Source: Vacuolonema iberomarrocanum LEGE 07170 (GTDB lineage: Bacteria > Cyanobacteriota > Cyanobacteriia > Elainellales > Elainellaceae). From it: a stretch of DNA of 64,000 bases. The DNA lies in contig JADEXA010000006.1 in assembly GCA_015207365.1 (NCBI GenBank), positions 62,001-126,000 of the forward strand, in the 5' to 3' direction. Below the pieces are notes generated by a model. The model searched no databases, was not told the DNA's origin, and was given only the letters and a program-made list of their open reading frames with translations. Position numbers and translations under genes: made by a program. Below are positions 36,430-45,199 of the stretch, piece by piece. The first letter of the stretch is position 1. Every line of letters begins with the position of its first letter.

Positions 36430-36804
36430 CTAATCGTCGTAGCGTAGTAAGCGCCGGTAAAAAGTTTGCGAGAAATCTGCTTTACGTGTTGCTTTGTAGT
36501 TAAAAATGACTTCAATAAGGAAATCAACAAACTCAAAGTTTGCCAACGTCAGCTCGTAGCTCAGTTCTGCATTGCCATCAAACTGGATGCGGCAGCGGGT
36601 CAGGTCTGCGGGTAATGAAGACACGTTCCAACTGGCAACAAATGGAACACTTTCTCCACCTTCAATGCCACGTATCCCTTCCAGGTTACCTTGCTGATAG
36701 AGGCTAATGGCGATGGGAAGGGCATTCTTTTTCCGCCCCTGATAGTACGGAGAATAGACATTCACATCACGCGGGTTTGCAGGTTGTAGAGAGGGAATAG
36801 CCAT
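36430..36804 (-). CDS. ebsA: EbsA-like protein (type IV pilus biogenesis associated)
   Basis: EbsA is a small cyanobacterial protein required, in Synechococcus elongatus, for type IV pilus assembly and biofilm self-suppression. The 124-residue product has the features I recall for that family: LQPANPRDVNVYSPYYQGRK at the N terminus, IEGGESVPFVASW, LPADLTRCRIQFDGNAELSYE in the middle and FSQTFYRRLLRYDD at the end. There is no membrane helix. The match is from memory of the family rather than an alignment. No other pilus gene is nearby. AAGGA lies upstream of the ATG. Confidence 0.65.
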   Translation of the reverse strand: MAIPSLQPANPRDVNVYSPYYQGRKKNALPIAISLYQQGNLEGIRGIEGGESVPFVASWNVSSLPADLTRCRIQFDGNAELSYELTLANFEFVDFLIEVIFNYKATRKADFSQTFYRRLLRYDD

Positions 36805-37120
36805 ACCCGTATTGTCCTTAAGTAATGAAACACCTAATGCAGGAACAAAATTATGCTAAAGCCGATAGTTGAAAAAGGACAAGGTTGATCCACCCCTGCG
36901 CTATCCATAAATGCTTTAAGTCTATCGGAAGCGCCTTAGGATGAAATAGAACAAGCCTATATTCAGCCAAAGGCAAAGCCTTCAGGAAAATTTGGAAATC
37001 AAAGCACTGGCAATAGTATGCCCCGAGACCTTAACTTTATTTCAGATTTATTTTGCCTGGATCGTTGAATCTATGGATTTTTTTAATATATCTATGGTTT
37101 GCCATATGAATAGCTGCCGT

Positions 37121-37233
37121 CTAAGTACAGGACAAAAAATTGAACCTCGGCTAAAACCCTTGATTTTGTGTAGCGTGGGCGTCGCCCGCGCTACACAAAA
37201 TCAAGAGTTGTCTGGGTTTTGTCCTGCACTCAG
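37121..37233 (-). repeat. Palindrome PE-A copy 2
   Basis: It is in the opposite orientation to copy 1. Terminal repeats are CTAAGTACAGGACAAAA and TTTTGTCCTGCACTCAG. The inner arms 37159-37180 and 37184-37205 form a 22-bp stem with one wobble around GTC, core CTTGATTTTGTGTAGCG. Confidence 0.85.
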
Positions 37234-37280
37234 AGCTGCCGTAGATGTCGATGTAAAATGCCGCTCATGCGATGGCTCTC

Positions 37281-37342
37281 AATACAGGATGAACAATCAG
37301 AACCTCACTAAAACCCTCGATTTTGGGGTTTTATCCTGTTAT
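37281..37342 (-). repeat. PE-A copy 4, inner hairpin deleted
   Basis: AATACAGGATGAACAATCAG, AACCTCACTAAAACCCTCGA and then TTTTGGGGTTTTATCCTG follow copy 2 base for base except that one arm, the loop and most of the other arm are missing. It lies 48 bp from the intact copy, so it looks like a duplicated element that lost its palindrome. Confidence 0.65.
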
Positions 37343-37417
37343 CAGTTGATGGCGACACAATCGTGAGGTTGGGGTGAAACGGATGGAGTTAGGGGTGCAG
37401 ATAGGGTGAGGGGCATG

Positions 37418-38677
37418 ATGCAGGTCATTGTTGTTGGTGGGGGCGCGGCGGGTTTTTTTGGAGCGATCGCCTGTGCTGAAGCCCATCCCCGCGTGCGAGT
37501 CCGGCTACTAGAGGCCGGAAAGGTTCCCTTACAGAAGGTGCGGATCTCTGGTGGTGGTCGTTGTAACGTGACCCATGCTTGCTTTGATCCGGCCGAACTC
37601 GTGAGCTTCTATCCTCGTGGCGGAAAAGCGCTACGCGGTGCGTTCAGTCGCTTTCAACCAGGGGATACGGTTGCCTGGTTTGAGAACCATGGTGTTCGCC
37701 TCAAGATCGAAGAGGATGGCCGCATGTTTCCCACGACGGATGACTCCGCTACGATTGTGGATTGCTTGAGCCGGAGCGCGAAGCAGGCCGGAGTGCGAAT
37801 CCAAACGGCAGCGGCTGTGGTTGACGTAGAGCGACGCGACGAAGGTTTTGCCGTGCAGTTGCGGTCGGGGGAATGGCTACAAGGCGATCGCCTGCTGCTA
37901 GCGACGGGAAGCAACCCTCAAGGGCATCGGCTGGCTAAAAAGTTGGGGCATACCTTACACCCCCCGGTACCGTCTTTGTTTACCTTCAATATTGCTGACA
38001 GTGCTCTGACAGCGCTAGCCGGAGTATCTGTTCCGCAAGCTGCCCTACAACTTCGATGTGCTGATGCACCGCCGCTGGAACAGGTTGGCCCCGTCTTGGT
38101 CACGCATTGGGGCTTGAGTGGCCCTGCCATTCTAAAACTGTCGGCATGGGGCGCTCGGCAACTCCATGCTGCTCGCTATCAAGCCACGTTGCAGGTCGAC
38201 TGGTTGCCCCATCAATCTCCAGAACACATTCGTCAGCACCTGCGCGAGGCCCGAGAACAGTCGCCCAAACGGGCGATCGCCTCAACCCCCTTGTTTTCCC
38301 TGCCCCGGCGCTTATGGCTCTATCTCACCGAACGGGCGAGGATTTCTCCAACCCACCGTTGGGCCAACCTTTCACGGCAGCAAACCCATCAACTGGTGAG
38401 CGGTTTGACACAATCAACCTTCACCATCCGGGGAAAAGGCGTATTCAAAGATGAATTTGTCACCTGTGGGGGGGTTTGCCTAGACGAAGTGAATTTCAAG
38501 TCCTTGGAGAGCCGCCGTTGTCCAGGTCTCCATTTGGCTGGCGAAATTCTGGATATTGACGGCATCACTGGCGGGTTCAATTTCCAAAGTGCTTGGACGA
38601 CGGGCTGGCTGGCAGGGCAAGCAATGGATGAACCTGTTGCTCCTTCTGCCCTATCGGAAGCCACCTCACCGGGATAA
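37418..38677 (+). CDS. HI0933/YhiN-family flavoprotein
   Basis: This FAD-dependent oxidoreductase family has no settled substrate in cyanobacteria. The 419-residue product opens with the FAD-binding fold MQVIVVGGGAAGFFGAIAC and the family motif KVRISGGGRCNVTHACF. It continues with FPTTDDSATIVDCL and ends with GLHLAGEILDIDGITGGFNFQSAWTTG, the C-terminal FAD contact. I start at the second of two adjacent ATGs (37418), with GAGGGG four bases upstream. It stands alone between palindrome-rich gaps. Confidence 0.88.
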   Translation: MQVIVVGGGAAGFFGAIACAEAHPRVRVRLLEAGKVPLQKVRISGGGRCNVTHACFDPAELVSFYPRGGKALRGAFSRFQPGDTVAWFENHGVRLKIEEDGRMFPTTDDSATIVDCLSRSAKQAGVRIQTAAAVVDVERRDEGFAVQLRSGEWLQGDRLLLATGSNPQGHRLAKKLGHTLHPPVPSLFTFNIADSALTALAGVSVPQAALQLRCADAPPLEQVGPVLVTHWGLSGPAILKLSAWGARQLHAARYQATLQVDWLPHQSPEHIRQHLREAREQSPKRAIASTPLFSLPRRLWLYLTERARISPTHRWANLSRQQTHQLVSGLTQSTFTIRGKGVFKDEFVTCGGVCLDEVNFKSLESRRCPGLHLAGEILDIDGITGGFNFQSAWTTGWLAGQAMDEPVAPSALSEATSPG

Positions 38678-38707
38678 CCGCGCTTCCACCTGGCCGCGCT
38701 ACTCAAC

Positions 38708-38893
38708 TTAAGACTTTTCTTCGCTGCCTTCATTGGCTGCCTTGACGGCCTGGGTGATAATGTCTCGAAAACTTTCCCCAAATTTTTCCTCTAGCTTCTT
38801 TTCCTTTTTCTTCGGAGGCGAATTGACCCGCGTACCTAGCCACAGGCAAAGGCTAAGAATCGCAATCAAAAGGAGCGAATCCAATCCAAACAT
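38708..38893 (-). CDS. Small single-helix membrane protein
   Basis: The 61-residue product has an N-terminal membrane helix (about residues 4-21) followed by a strongly charged Lys/Glu-rich segment, KKKEKKLEEKFGESFRD, and an acidic tail. Such membrane-anchored charged peptides are common in cyanobacteria and often undescribed. It lies tail-to-tail with the flavoprotein gene, 30 bp away. Confidence 0.6.
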   Translation of the reverse strand: MFGLDSLLLIAILSLCLWLGTRVNSPPKKKEKKLEEKFGESFRDIITQAVKAANEGSEEKS

Positions 38894-39272
38894 AATGAAT
38901 TTCGCGCTTGCTTCGCGGCAATAAACAACTGATCACTTGCACCAAGAATCACACCCTGATCCTCTCTGGGACACTGAATCGAGCCGAACCGTAGCAAATT
39001 AAGCCATCAAGAACAACGGCCTTCTGTGAAGACCGCCCGTACTCATTTCTAGGATTTCTATGAATTTTTCTGGAGATATCATAGAAGAACTAGATGTGGT
39101 GTAAATATTTGATTTTCTAAAAACCTCACACAAGCGCTAGTGTTTGATGGGAGTGTATCATTTCAATCTCACAGTGTCTACCAGTATTTTTGTTTTCGGA
39201 TTAAAAATTGCCGGAGCATTGGCATCGCTGCACTGAACTTGCCTTGTACCGCTAGGTAAGGCACAGCATCTT

Positions 39273-39375
39273 ATATCAAATCCGGCTGAAGAACCCAACT
39301 ATCGTTTGCACCCGCTGCATTGCAGCGGGTGCAAACGATAGTTGGGTTTTACGGCTGTTTAACCGGATTTGATAT
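39273..39375 (+). repeat. Palindrome PE-C copy 3, complete
   Basis: Left flank ATATCAAATCCGGCTGAAG and right flank TGTTTAACCGGATTTGATAT match copy 2. The inner stem (39292-39319 with 39321-39348, core CCCAACTATCGTTTGCACCC) is perfect over about 27 bp. Compared with copy 2, four base pairs of the stem are changed on both arms together. Confidence 0.88.
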
Positions 39376-39485
39376 TACTTGCCTTGAGGCAATCTCAAAG
39401 CAATCTCAATTGGTATGGGAGTCTGACCCAGAAATCGTCTTGCTCTGAGCAGCTGACTCAAACAGTGAGGCATTGTTGAGTGAGG

Positions 39486-39539
39486 GGATGATTTTTCTGA
39501 GAAGAGGTGCAGTACGCCTCTTCTCAGAAAAAATCATCC
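39486..39539 (-). repeat. Palindrome PE-F copy 2
   Basis: GGATGATTTTTCTGAGAAGA pairs with TCTTCTCAGAAAAAATCATC, with one extra base as a bulge. Like PE-F1 it lies just past a leftward gene, here the amidase (stop at 39581). Confidence 0.6.
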
Positions 39540-39580
39540 TTTTGATTCTGCAATCCCAAGAATGACGCCAAAGCGCAAGG

Positions 39581-40507
39581 TTACCCCGCAAAAAATGCTT
39601 GCCACTCGCGGCTAAATTGGCTGGCATCAAAACTGCGGGGATCGCGGCGCGTACCCGAGCGATCGACTAACTGGTGGGTAGTAATGCGTTCCCAAGGAAC
39701 ACCCGTGCGGGCGGTGAGCCATGCAATCGAGCGATATTGGGCCCCTGTGTAGCCGCTGTGCCGAGACTGGTTGCCGCGCCCATCAGAAGGAGTTTCGAGA
39801 GAAATGTGATAGGCGAAATTGTTGACAGAGGGGGGGAAGTTGGGATTGGTACTCACTGTTTCTGGGCCGTAGGGGCCATCGAAAACAGAGTTTCCGGCTC
39901 CAAAGGCGCGGTATTCAGGGGGAACAATGTAGACAATGGTGCCATCGCGTCGGACGAGCGCGTGATAGCTGCGCTGGTCGGCATCGCGGGGATGGTAAGT
40001 CTGAAAGGTATTGATGGCACTATCGGCGGATCCGACGGTTTCATGGAGTACTACAATCGGATCGTTGTAAATCGGATTGCCATAGGCATCGACCAGATAG
40101 CGTTCGCCATAGTTGCTAGGATCGGCGGGAGCGATTTCTTCGGGTGGTACGAAGGCGTTGTCTGCTAGTGCGTGCAGAGAAGGAACGTTTCTTTCGGGAG
40201 CCGTGATTGTCTCGTCTGCTTCTGCAGAGGCCGGCTTTTTCTCAGCCGATATCCCTGCCTGCAACGCAGGCAGGTGCGGGGCGATCGCCCCGATACTCTC
40301 CATCCCCATGTTTCCTAAGAGCAGGGTCGCCAGTACCATCATTCCTGTTAGCACGGCCCAGCGTCGGGATACCGAAGGTCGTTGGAATAGCCATTCCATC
40401 ATTTCCCTAACCCGTTGCTCGAATATTGTCTCACCTGATAGAAAGCCATTGAGCAGCAATCCGATCCGCTCACGTAACCTTCTCAGGTAAGATGTGATGT
40501 AGCTCAC
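39581..40507 (-). CDS. N-acetylmuramoyl-L-alanine amidase (Amidase_2 / PGRP type)
   Basis: The enzyme cleaves the bond between muramic acid and the stem peptide of peptidoglycan. The 308-residue product has a cytosolic N terminus, a membrane helix (51-66) and a C-terminal catalytic domain. Zinc ligands are recognisable: H155 in IVVLHETVG, H278 in TTHQLVDRSGTRRDPRSF and D289 in the same motif. The motif SYHALVRRDGTIVYIV is typical. The start is a GTG at 40507 with a perfect AGGAGG six bases upstream. It is probably anchored in the inner membrane facing the periplasm. Confidence 0.88.
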   Translation of the reverse strand: MSYITSYLRRLRERIGLLLNGFLSGETIFEQRVREMMEWLFQRPSVSRRWAVLTGMMVLATLLLGNMGMESIGAIAPHLPALQAGISAEKKPASAEADETITAPERNVPSLHALADNAFVPPEEIAPADPSNYGERYLVDAYGNPIYNDPIVVLHETVGSADSAINTFQTYHPRDADQRSYHALVRRDGTIVYIVPPEYRAFGAGNSVFDGPYGPETVSTNPNFPPSVNNFAYHISLETPSDGRGNQSRHSGYTGAQYRSIAWLTARTGVPWERITTHQLVDRSGTRRDPRSFDASQFSREWQAFFAG

Positions 40508-40825
40508 TGCGACCTCCTGAAATCAGCATATATAGGAATGAGCTGAGAGCAGCCAATCTGACTGGGGATTCTAGCTCAGATTCTGGCATTGCTTGAGGGT
40601 TTAAGGCCAGTTAAATGGTCTGGATCAATCGTAATGCTAAGTGGTTAGGGTTCTGGTTCGATTGGATACGCGATCGCCTTCAGACATACCTAACGCCATT
40701 GAAAAACCAGGAGCTAGCGAGTGGATGAGAGTTGTGCATTGTCCAGTGCGTCTCCCAATTCTCTGTCTAACTTGTTTACCTTCGTCCTGGCGACCTATAC
40801 AACCTCCTTACGACAAGAAATTGAG
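40508..40825. other. Divergent gap before pdhB
   Basis: The gap holds the upstream regions of the amidase gene and pdhB. The reading frame of pdhB is open further upstream to 40721, but the protein family starts at the ATG at 40826. Nothing else is recognised. Confidence 0.35.
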
Positions 40826-41809
40826 ATGGCAGAGACTCTCCTGTATAACGCCTTAAAAGAAGCCATTGATGAAGAAATGGCACGGGATTCCCAAGTTTTT
40901 GTGCTGGGAGAAGATGTTGGCCATTATGGCGGTTCCTACAAGGTCACCAAAGACTTGTATAAGAAGTATGGAGAACTGCGCGTCCTCGATACACCGATTG
41001 CAGAGAACAGTTTTACAGGGATGGCCGTTGGCGCAGCCATGACTGGGTTGCGCCCAATTATTGAAGGGATGAACATGGGCTTTTTGCTCCTTGCCTTCAA
41101 CCAAATTGCCAATAACGCGGGGATGCTGCGCTACACCTCCGGCGGAAACTTTAAGATCCCACTGGTCATTCGAGGGCCGGGTGGCGTTGGCCGACAACTA
41201 GGAGCCGAGCACTCCCAGCGCTTGGAAGCTTACTTCCAGGGGGTACCCGGACTAAAAATGGTTGCTTGTTCTACCCCTTACAACGCTAAAGGGCTGCTCA
41301 AAGCGGCCATTCGCGATGACAACCCGGTGCTATTTTTTGAGCATGTGTTGCTCTATAACTTGAAGCAAGACTTGCCCAGCGAAGACTATGTGTTGCCCCT
41401 GGATAAGGCAGAAGTGGTGCAGGAAGGGAGCGATGTAACGATTCTGACCTACTCGCGGATGCGGCATCATGTTGCTCAAGCAACCAAGTTGTTAGATAAG
41501 GAAGGAATTGGTGCAGATGTCATTGACCTGATCTCTTTGAAGCCGATTGATTTTGAAACGGTCGGAGCATCCATTCGTAAGACCCACCGCGTCATCATTG
41601 TCGAAGAATGTATGAAGTCTGGTGGGATTGGTGCCGAACTGAGTGCTTCGATTATGGATCGCTTCTTTGATGAGCTGGATGCACCGGTTATCCGTCTTGC
41701 CTCCCAGGACATTCCTACGCCTTATAACGGGACGCTGGAAAACCTGACAATTGTGCAGCCTCCGCAGATTGTTGAAGCGGCTCAAAAGCTGGCTACCAAT
41801 CGGCTATAG
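40826..41809 (+). CDS. pdhB: Pyruvate dehydrogenase E1 component, beta subunit
   Basis: PdhB with PdhA forms the thiamine-dependent E1 that decarboxylates pyruvate to feed acetyl-CoA synthesis. The 327-residue product starts [20 protein letters not shown], contains [39 protein letters not shown] and [19 protein letters not shown], all canonical. Length is exactly that of cyanobacterial and plastid PdhB. pdhA is not adjacent, as is usual in cyanobacteria. A rho-independent terminator follows at 41856. Confidence 0.96.
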   Translation: MAETLLYNALKEAIDEEMARDSQVFVLGEDVGHYGGSYKVTKDLYKKYGELRVLDTPIAENSFTGMAVGAAMTGLRPIIEGMNMGFLLLAFNQIANNAGMLRYTSGGNFKIPLVIRGPGGVGRQLGAEHSQRLEAYFQGVPGLKMVACSTPYNAKGLLKAAIRDDNPVLFFEHVLLYNLKQDLPSEDYVLPLDKAEVVQEGSDVTILTYSRMRHHVAQATKLLDKEGIGADVIDLISLKPIDFETVGASIRKTHRVIIVEECMKSGGIGAELSASIMDRFFDELDAPVIRLASQDIPTPYNGTLENLTIVQPPQIVEAAQKLATNRL

Positions 41810-41855
41810 GTGATTTCTGTTTGTTAAATTGTTTGGCTGAATTGTTTACCGTCAC

Positions 41856-41890
41856 GAGGTGTGAGCAAATTGTTCACACCTCACTTTTTT
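41856..41890 (+). terminator. Rho-independent terminator of pdhB
   Basis: GAGGTGTGAGCAA pairs with TTGTTCACACCTC, with one mismatch in the loop-proximal part. It is followed by AC and six T residues, 47 bp past the pdhB stop. Confidence 0.8.
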
Positions 41891-42600
41891 GCTGATAAAT
41901 TTGTTTGCTTGGACACTAATTTGTCGCTATTTCCTTGCATTAGTGCCTTCATTTTTCGGGTGTAACTCAATGCATTGAATTGAAAGAAACCAACCTAGAA
42001 GACATGAATTTAAGCGTCAATATAACCAGATTCTCAGAACCCTAAAGAAAATATAAAAACGTATCTCATGACATAGAAGAAACCTATTTATCTTGTTACC
42101 TTCTTTAGCTAAGACTTAATATGCCCATGATTCTTGGCGATCGCTATTTTGAAGATCTGAACGTTTTCATTTTTAGATCTCATTAAAATTTCTGTTCCTG
42201 AACCTGTTTTGAAGCTTGTCTTGGTGTGTGGAGTGAGCTTACAGGGTTGGGTTTGTGTTAGCCTCCTTCCGGCCTGTGCATAATTTTTGGCATTAGCAAC
42301 GATAAAACTTTTCCAGTCCGTTGGGATGCTCGGCCTGTCGATTATTACGTTTGAGATTGCAGGTTAGATAGGTAGCTGTTGGGAGTAAACAACTAGCTAC
42401 GGGATAGCTCCAGATATAGGAACCGGGTGGAAGATAGTTTGTCTGGAATTGATGACTTTCTACCCGAGATGTTTCGTAATTGCTGTTTGAGTATCGTTGG
42501 CTGAACAATGTTGGCGATCGCCCCTAAGCCTTAAGTCTGCTGGCTTGCCTGTTACCCTAGCAAACCATTTGATTGTTCATTCTTTGGGAGCCTGAGTCCA
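41891..42600. other. Upstream region of the CnfR/PatB-like gene
   Basis: The 710-bp stretch is AT-rich and has no clear gene. A minus-strand frame at 42293-42508 (71 residues) ends in a segment, LPPGSYIWSYPVASC...TYLTCNLKRNN, that faintly recalls a cyanovirin-N-type domain and may be a fragment. I cannot point to a convincing promoter for the regulator gene; GGGAG precedes its ATG at 42601. Confidence 0.35.
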
Positions 42601-44211
42601 ATGGCTTATACCATCAAAGAAGGTTGCATCGTCTGCAAAGAGTGTATTCCGCTTTGTCCGAACGGGGCGATCAAGCCCCATGAGGAAGCGGAAGCTGGAT
42701 ACTGGATTGACCCGACCCTTTGCAATCGTTGTAAAGACTACGATGAACCACAGTGTGTGTCGGTCTGTCCGGTTTCATCTCCCGAACCGTTGCGCCCCAA
42801 AAAGGGGCGAAGTAAAAGCACGCTGCTTCCAGCGGCTATTCTTGATATTTTTCTCAATGGAAAAAGTAATGCATTTGCATCGTCAATGGTGGTTTGGGAA
42901 GCCTGTAATGTATTAACCCAGCGACATACGCTTCCCTGGCAGCAAGATGAAGACGATACGCTCTCTTATTTGCGTTTGGTTCGACGAGGTCAGGGACAGA
43001 TCAAAGTGCGGCTGGCCGAAGCGGCTGAAGTGCCTGTGCCTGTCCCAGCGGACGCAGAAATAACGGAACTGGCGATCGCCCAATTCGATATTCGAGCCGC
43101 CTGTTTACACTTAATTTTCGCGGCTTACGCCGTGACACTGGATTGCCCCTGGCAAGATTCTTTTGTTATCAACGATCAACAAATTGAGCAATATCTAGGT
43201 TTAGACAAGCGCAAAGATTTAACCAAATTAGAAAAGCTGACGTTAATCAAAGACTTGGTAAGTCAAGCTTGTCGCTTATTGGTTACCGTCGATTGGCCCC
43301 GCCAAGGCCATGTACAAGCATTTTCGCAAGCTGAACATGCCATTTGGCAGCTGTGCGACATTCAATATTACTTTGATGAAGATGCTGAGGGATATCGCCA
43401 TCTCATTGGGTTGGGATTTAAGGTGCAACCTGGCATTTGGACGCAGCAATTTCTCAACAAACAAGAATATCGGCGGCAAACGGCTTATTACCAATACAGC
43501 ACGCTACCCCGTTCCTTGCTGACCGAAGTGATGAGCAATTGGCAACAACATGAGGGCGCAATGCGTCTGCTGCTCTGGCTTTTGTTCAAGCTCCGATTAG
43601 GAGGCGATCACCGTATCACTGTGCGAACCTTGCTCAAGATTGCCTATGGGGAAGATCGCTTGGTAGAAGCAACCACCGTGCGAGGGGCACATAAGCGCTT
43701 GCTGAAAACCTTTGAGAATGATCTGGAAACCATTTGCACCTACGGACTCAAACCTGTTTTTGATCCCGAAACCTATCCTCCCGAGATTCAACCTCTGTGG
43801 GTACGGCTGATTGATATTCCTGAGGATGCTGAAGATGCCCTCAATTTTTGGGCCGATGATGCGAATCGTGACATGAGCCTGACTGATACGGCTCCCCGCG
43901 ACAAATGGCAGCGTTTGCTCAATGCTCGTCTTTTGGGATTCGAGGTGCCAGAGGATTGGCAACAACCCAACCGCTCTCCAACCCGAAAAAAGCGCAAGTC
44001 CTCGCGATCGCCCACTCCTAAAAATAGTGCAACGCAACTGTCTGGGGATGACATCAAAGCTGCTCGCCGTCAGCTCAAACTCAGCCAGCGCGCTCTCGCA
44101 GAAAAGCTGGGCAAAAGCCAGAGCTGGATTCGAGATATTGAAAATGGGCGCTTCAGTGTGGGTTCGGATGATTTAACGGTTCTGCGACAAACTCTGGAAA
44201 TATCGGCGTAA
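42601..44211 (+). CDS. CnfR/PatB-like ferredoxin-HTH transcription regulator
   Basis: CnfR (Leptolyngbya) and PatB (Anabaena) are activators of nitrogenase genes under low oxygen, with an N-terminal ferredoxin domain and a C-terminal helix-turn-helix. This 536-residue protein has exactly that layout. Cysteines C9, C12, C15, C19 (CIVCKECIPLCP) and C41, C44, C52, C56 can bind two [4Fe-4S] clusters. A long central domain without known motifs follows (70-450), then a basic linker and an XRE-type HTH (about 480-530, LKLSQRALAEKLGKSQSWIRD). The clusters are likely the oxygen sensor. No nif gene is in the window, and paralogues exist, so the target is uncertain. A 12-bp hairpin follows at 44248. Confidence 0.85.
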   Translation: MAYTIKEGCIVCKECIPLCPNGAIKPHEEAEAGYWIDPTLCNRCKDYDEPQCVSVCPVSSPEPLRPKKGRSKSTLLPAAILDIFLNGKSNAFASSMVVWEACNVLTQRHTLPWQQDEDDTLSYLRLVRRGQGQIKVRLAEAAEVPVPVPADAEITELAIAQFDIRAACLHLIFAAYAVTLDCPWQDSFVINDQQIEQYLGLDKRKDLTKLEKLTLIKDLVSQACRLLVTVDWPRQGHVQAFSQAEHAIWQLCDIQYYFDEDAEGYRHLIGLGFKVQPGIWTQQFLNKQEYRRQTAYYQYSTLPRSLLTEVMSNWQQHEGAMRLLLWLLFKLRLGGDHRITVRTLLKIAYGEDRLVEATTVRGAHKRLLKTFENDLETICTYGLKPVFDPETYPPEIQPLWVRLIDIPEDAEDALNFWADDANRDMSLTDTAPRDKWQRLLNARLLGFEVPEDWQQPNRSPTRKKRKSSRSPTPKNSATQLSGDDIKAARRQLKLSQRALAEKLGKSQSWIRDIENGRFSVGSDDLTVLRQTLEISA

Positions 44212-44247
44212 GGGGCGTTTTGCGAACGCTTAGACTTTACCTGTGAT

Positions 44248-44288
44248 GTTGCTGTTGTGCGTACGATGCGCTCGTCCACAACAGCAAC
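44248..44288 (+). terminator. Hairpin after the CnfR/PatB-like gene
   Basis: GTTGCTGTTGTG (44248-44259) pairs perfectly with CACAACAGCAAC (44277-44288), 36 bp past the stop codon. There is no T tract, so the role as terminator is uncertain. Confidence 0.45.
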
Positions 44289-44331
44289 AGCTTCAGGCAA
44301 GCTTATGCGAGGTTTGTGTAGATCCCTGAAA

Positions 44332-44430
44332 ATATAGCGCTGTGCGCGTTAGGTAAGTACGGTTGTGTGTGGGCGCGTCGCGCCCACACACAACCATTTC
44401 TGTACTTGATGCGGTTGCACACCGCTATAG
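44332..44430 (-). repeat. Palindrome PE-E copy 2
   Basis: It is in inverse orientation to copy 1: TATAGCGCTGTGCGCGTTAG on the left and GCGGTTGCACACCGCTATAG on the right. The inner arms 44361-44376 and 44380-44395 (core GGTTGTGTGTGGGCGC) are perfect around GTC. It marks the left edge of the accessory-looking segment that ends near 48.8 kb. Confidence 0.85.
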
Positions 44431-44483
44431 ATTTCTGGAGGGAGCGTCAATGGGATACTACCGATCGAATTGCTCATTGCGTC

Positions 44484-44521
44484 TCGGGCGATCGCCGAGA
44501 GGGAAATCTCCCTCTCGGTGG
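44484..44521. repeat. Short hairpin
   Basis: CCGAGAGGG pairs with CCCTCTCGG around a short AT-rich loop, between PE-E2 and the small membrane gene. It is not clearly tied to any gene. Confidence 0.4.
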
Positions 44522-44700
44522 TGAGCCATACTCCGACTAGAGCATGGAGTTATTCAATATCTAGGGGGAACTTGCAACAGCCATCACCTGCACTGGGGCG
44601 CATTGAGGGACTAAGACGGCTTTAGTAAAGTGTGAACCGATTTCTGAGAGTTTGGCTGGGATTTCTGAGAGCTGATGTGGGGGAGGCTCTCAGAAAAAGC

Positions 44701-44922
44701 CTATGACTGGTTAATGCGATTGATACGATAGAGATTTTGAGCCCAAATCAGAGCACCCACCATAACCACGATCTGCAGAAACGCTGGAGCAAGGAAGAAA
44801 TCAAGGATCAGGCTAAAAAGCGCGAAGATGAAGAAGAGGAGCGAAAGAACTCTGGGGCAGTTGAACCCCAGGAAAGCTGCTACGCAAGTCATGCAAACGC
44901 TGATGAGAAATGAAGCATGCAT
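44701..44922 (-). CDS. Small hypothetical membrane protein
   Basis: The 73-residue frame encodes two hydrophobic segments (about 5-40 and 43-62) and a short polar C terminus (NLYRINRINQS). No ribosome binding site is evident before the ATG, and I do not recognise a family, so this is a likely but not certain gene. A hairpin (TTTCTGAGAGC / GCTCTCAGAAA) lies just beyond its stop, at about 44663-44697. Confidence 0.45.
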   Translation of the reverse strand: MHASFLISVCMTCVAAFLGFNCPRVLSLLFFIFALFSLILDFFLAPAFLQIVVMVGALIWAQNLYRINRINQS

Positions 44923-45115
44923 TGTACAACAGGACGATTACAACAAAATGATTTGAAAAAGTTTACTTGGATATCAGATCTACTAATCCACACACATTAA
45001 GATAATACCGCTTATCGGTAATATAAATTTACATTTACTCAGAAGTTTTTACCTTTAGTCCTGTGATCCGACGTTCAGTCTGAGTTCGGGCACGGCAGTG
45101 CTTTCTTAAAAGGCA

Positions 45116-45199
45116 CTGGACTTACGCATTTCGTTGATTTTGTGGCCGCGTCGCGACCACAAAATCAACGAATTCACCCAGGATTACGCAAAACTTCCT
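45116..45199 (-). repeat. Palindrome PE-B copy 3
   Basis: It is in opposite orientation to copy 2. GACTTACGCATTTCGTTGAT begins it and CAGGATTACGCAAAACTT ends it. The stem core GTTGATTTTGTGGCCGC has one mismatch with the opposite arm (GCGACCACAAAATCAAC). Confidence 0.82.

Larger units (their letters stand above)
36805..37417. other. Gap with two PE-A copies
   Basis: The gap contains the complete PE-A2 (37121-37233) and its internally deleted relative PE-A4 (37281-37342), both listed separately. A frame at 36992-37366 spans these repeats and is not credible as a gene. Confidence 0.45.
38894..39580. other. Gap with PE-C3 and PE-F2
   Basis: The region contains no credible ORF. It holds PE-C copy 3 (39273-39375) and PE-F copy 2 (39486-39539), listed separately, plus AT-rich sequence around 39040-39240. 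Confidence 0.4.

Noticed and set aside
36992..37366. Plus-strand frame of 124 residues
   Set aside because: It consists largely of two palindromic repeat copies.
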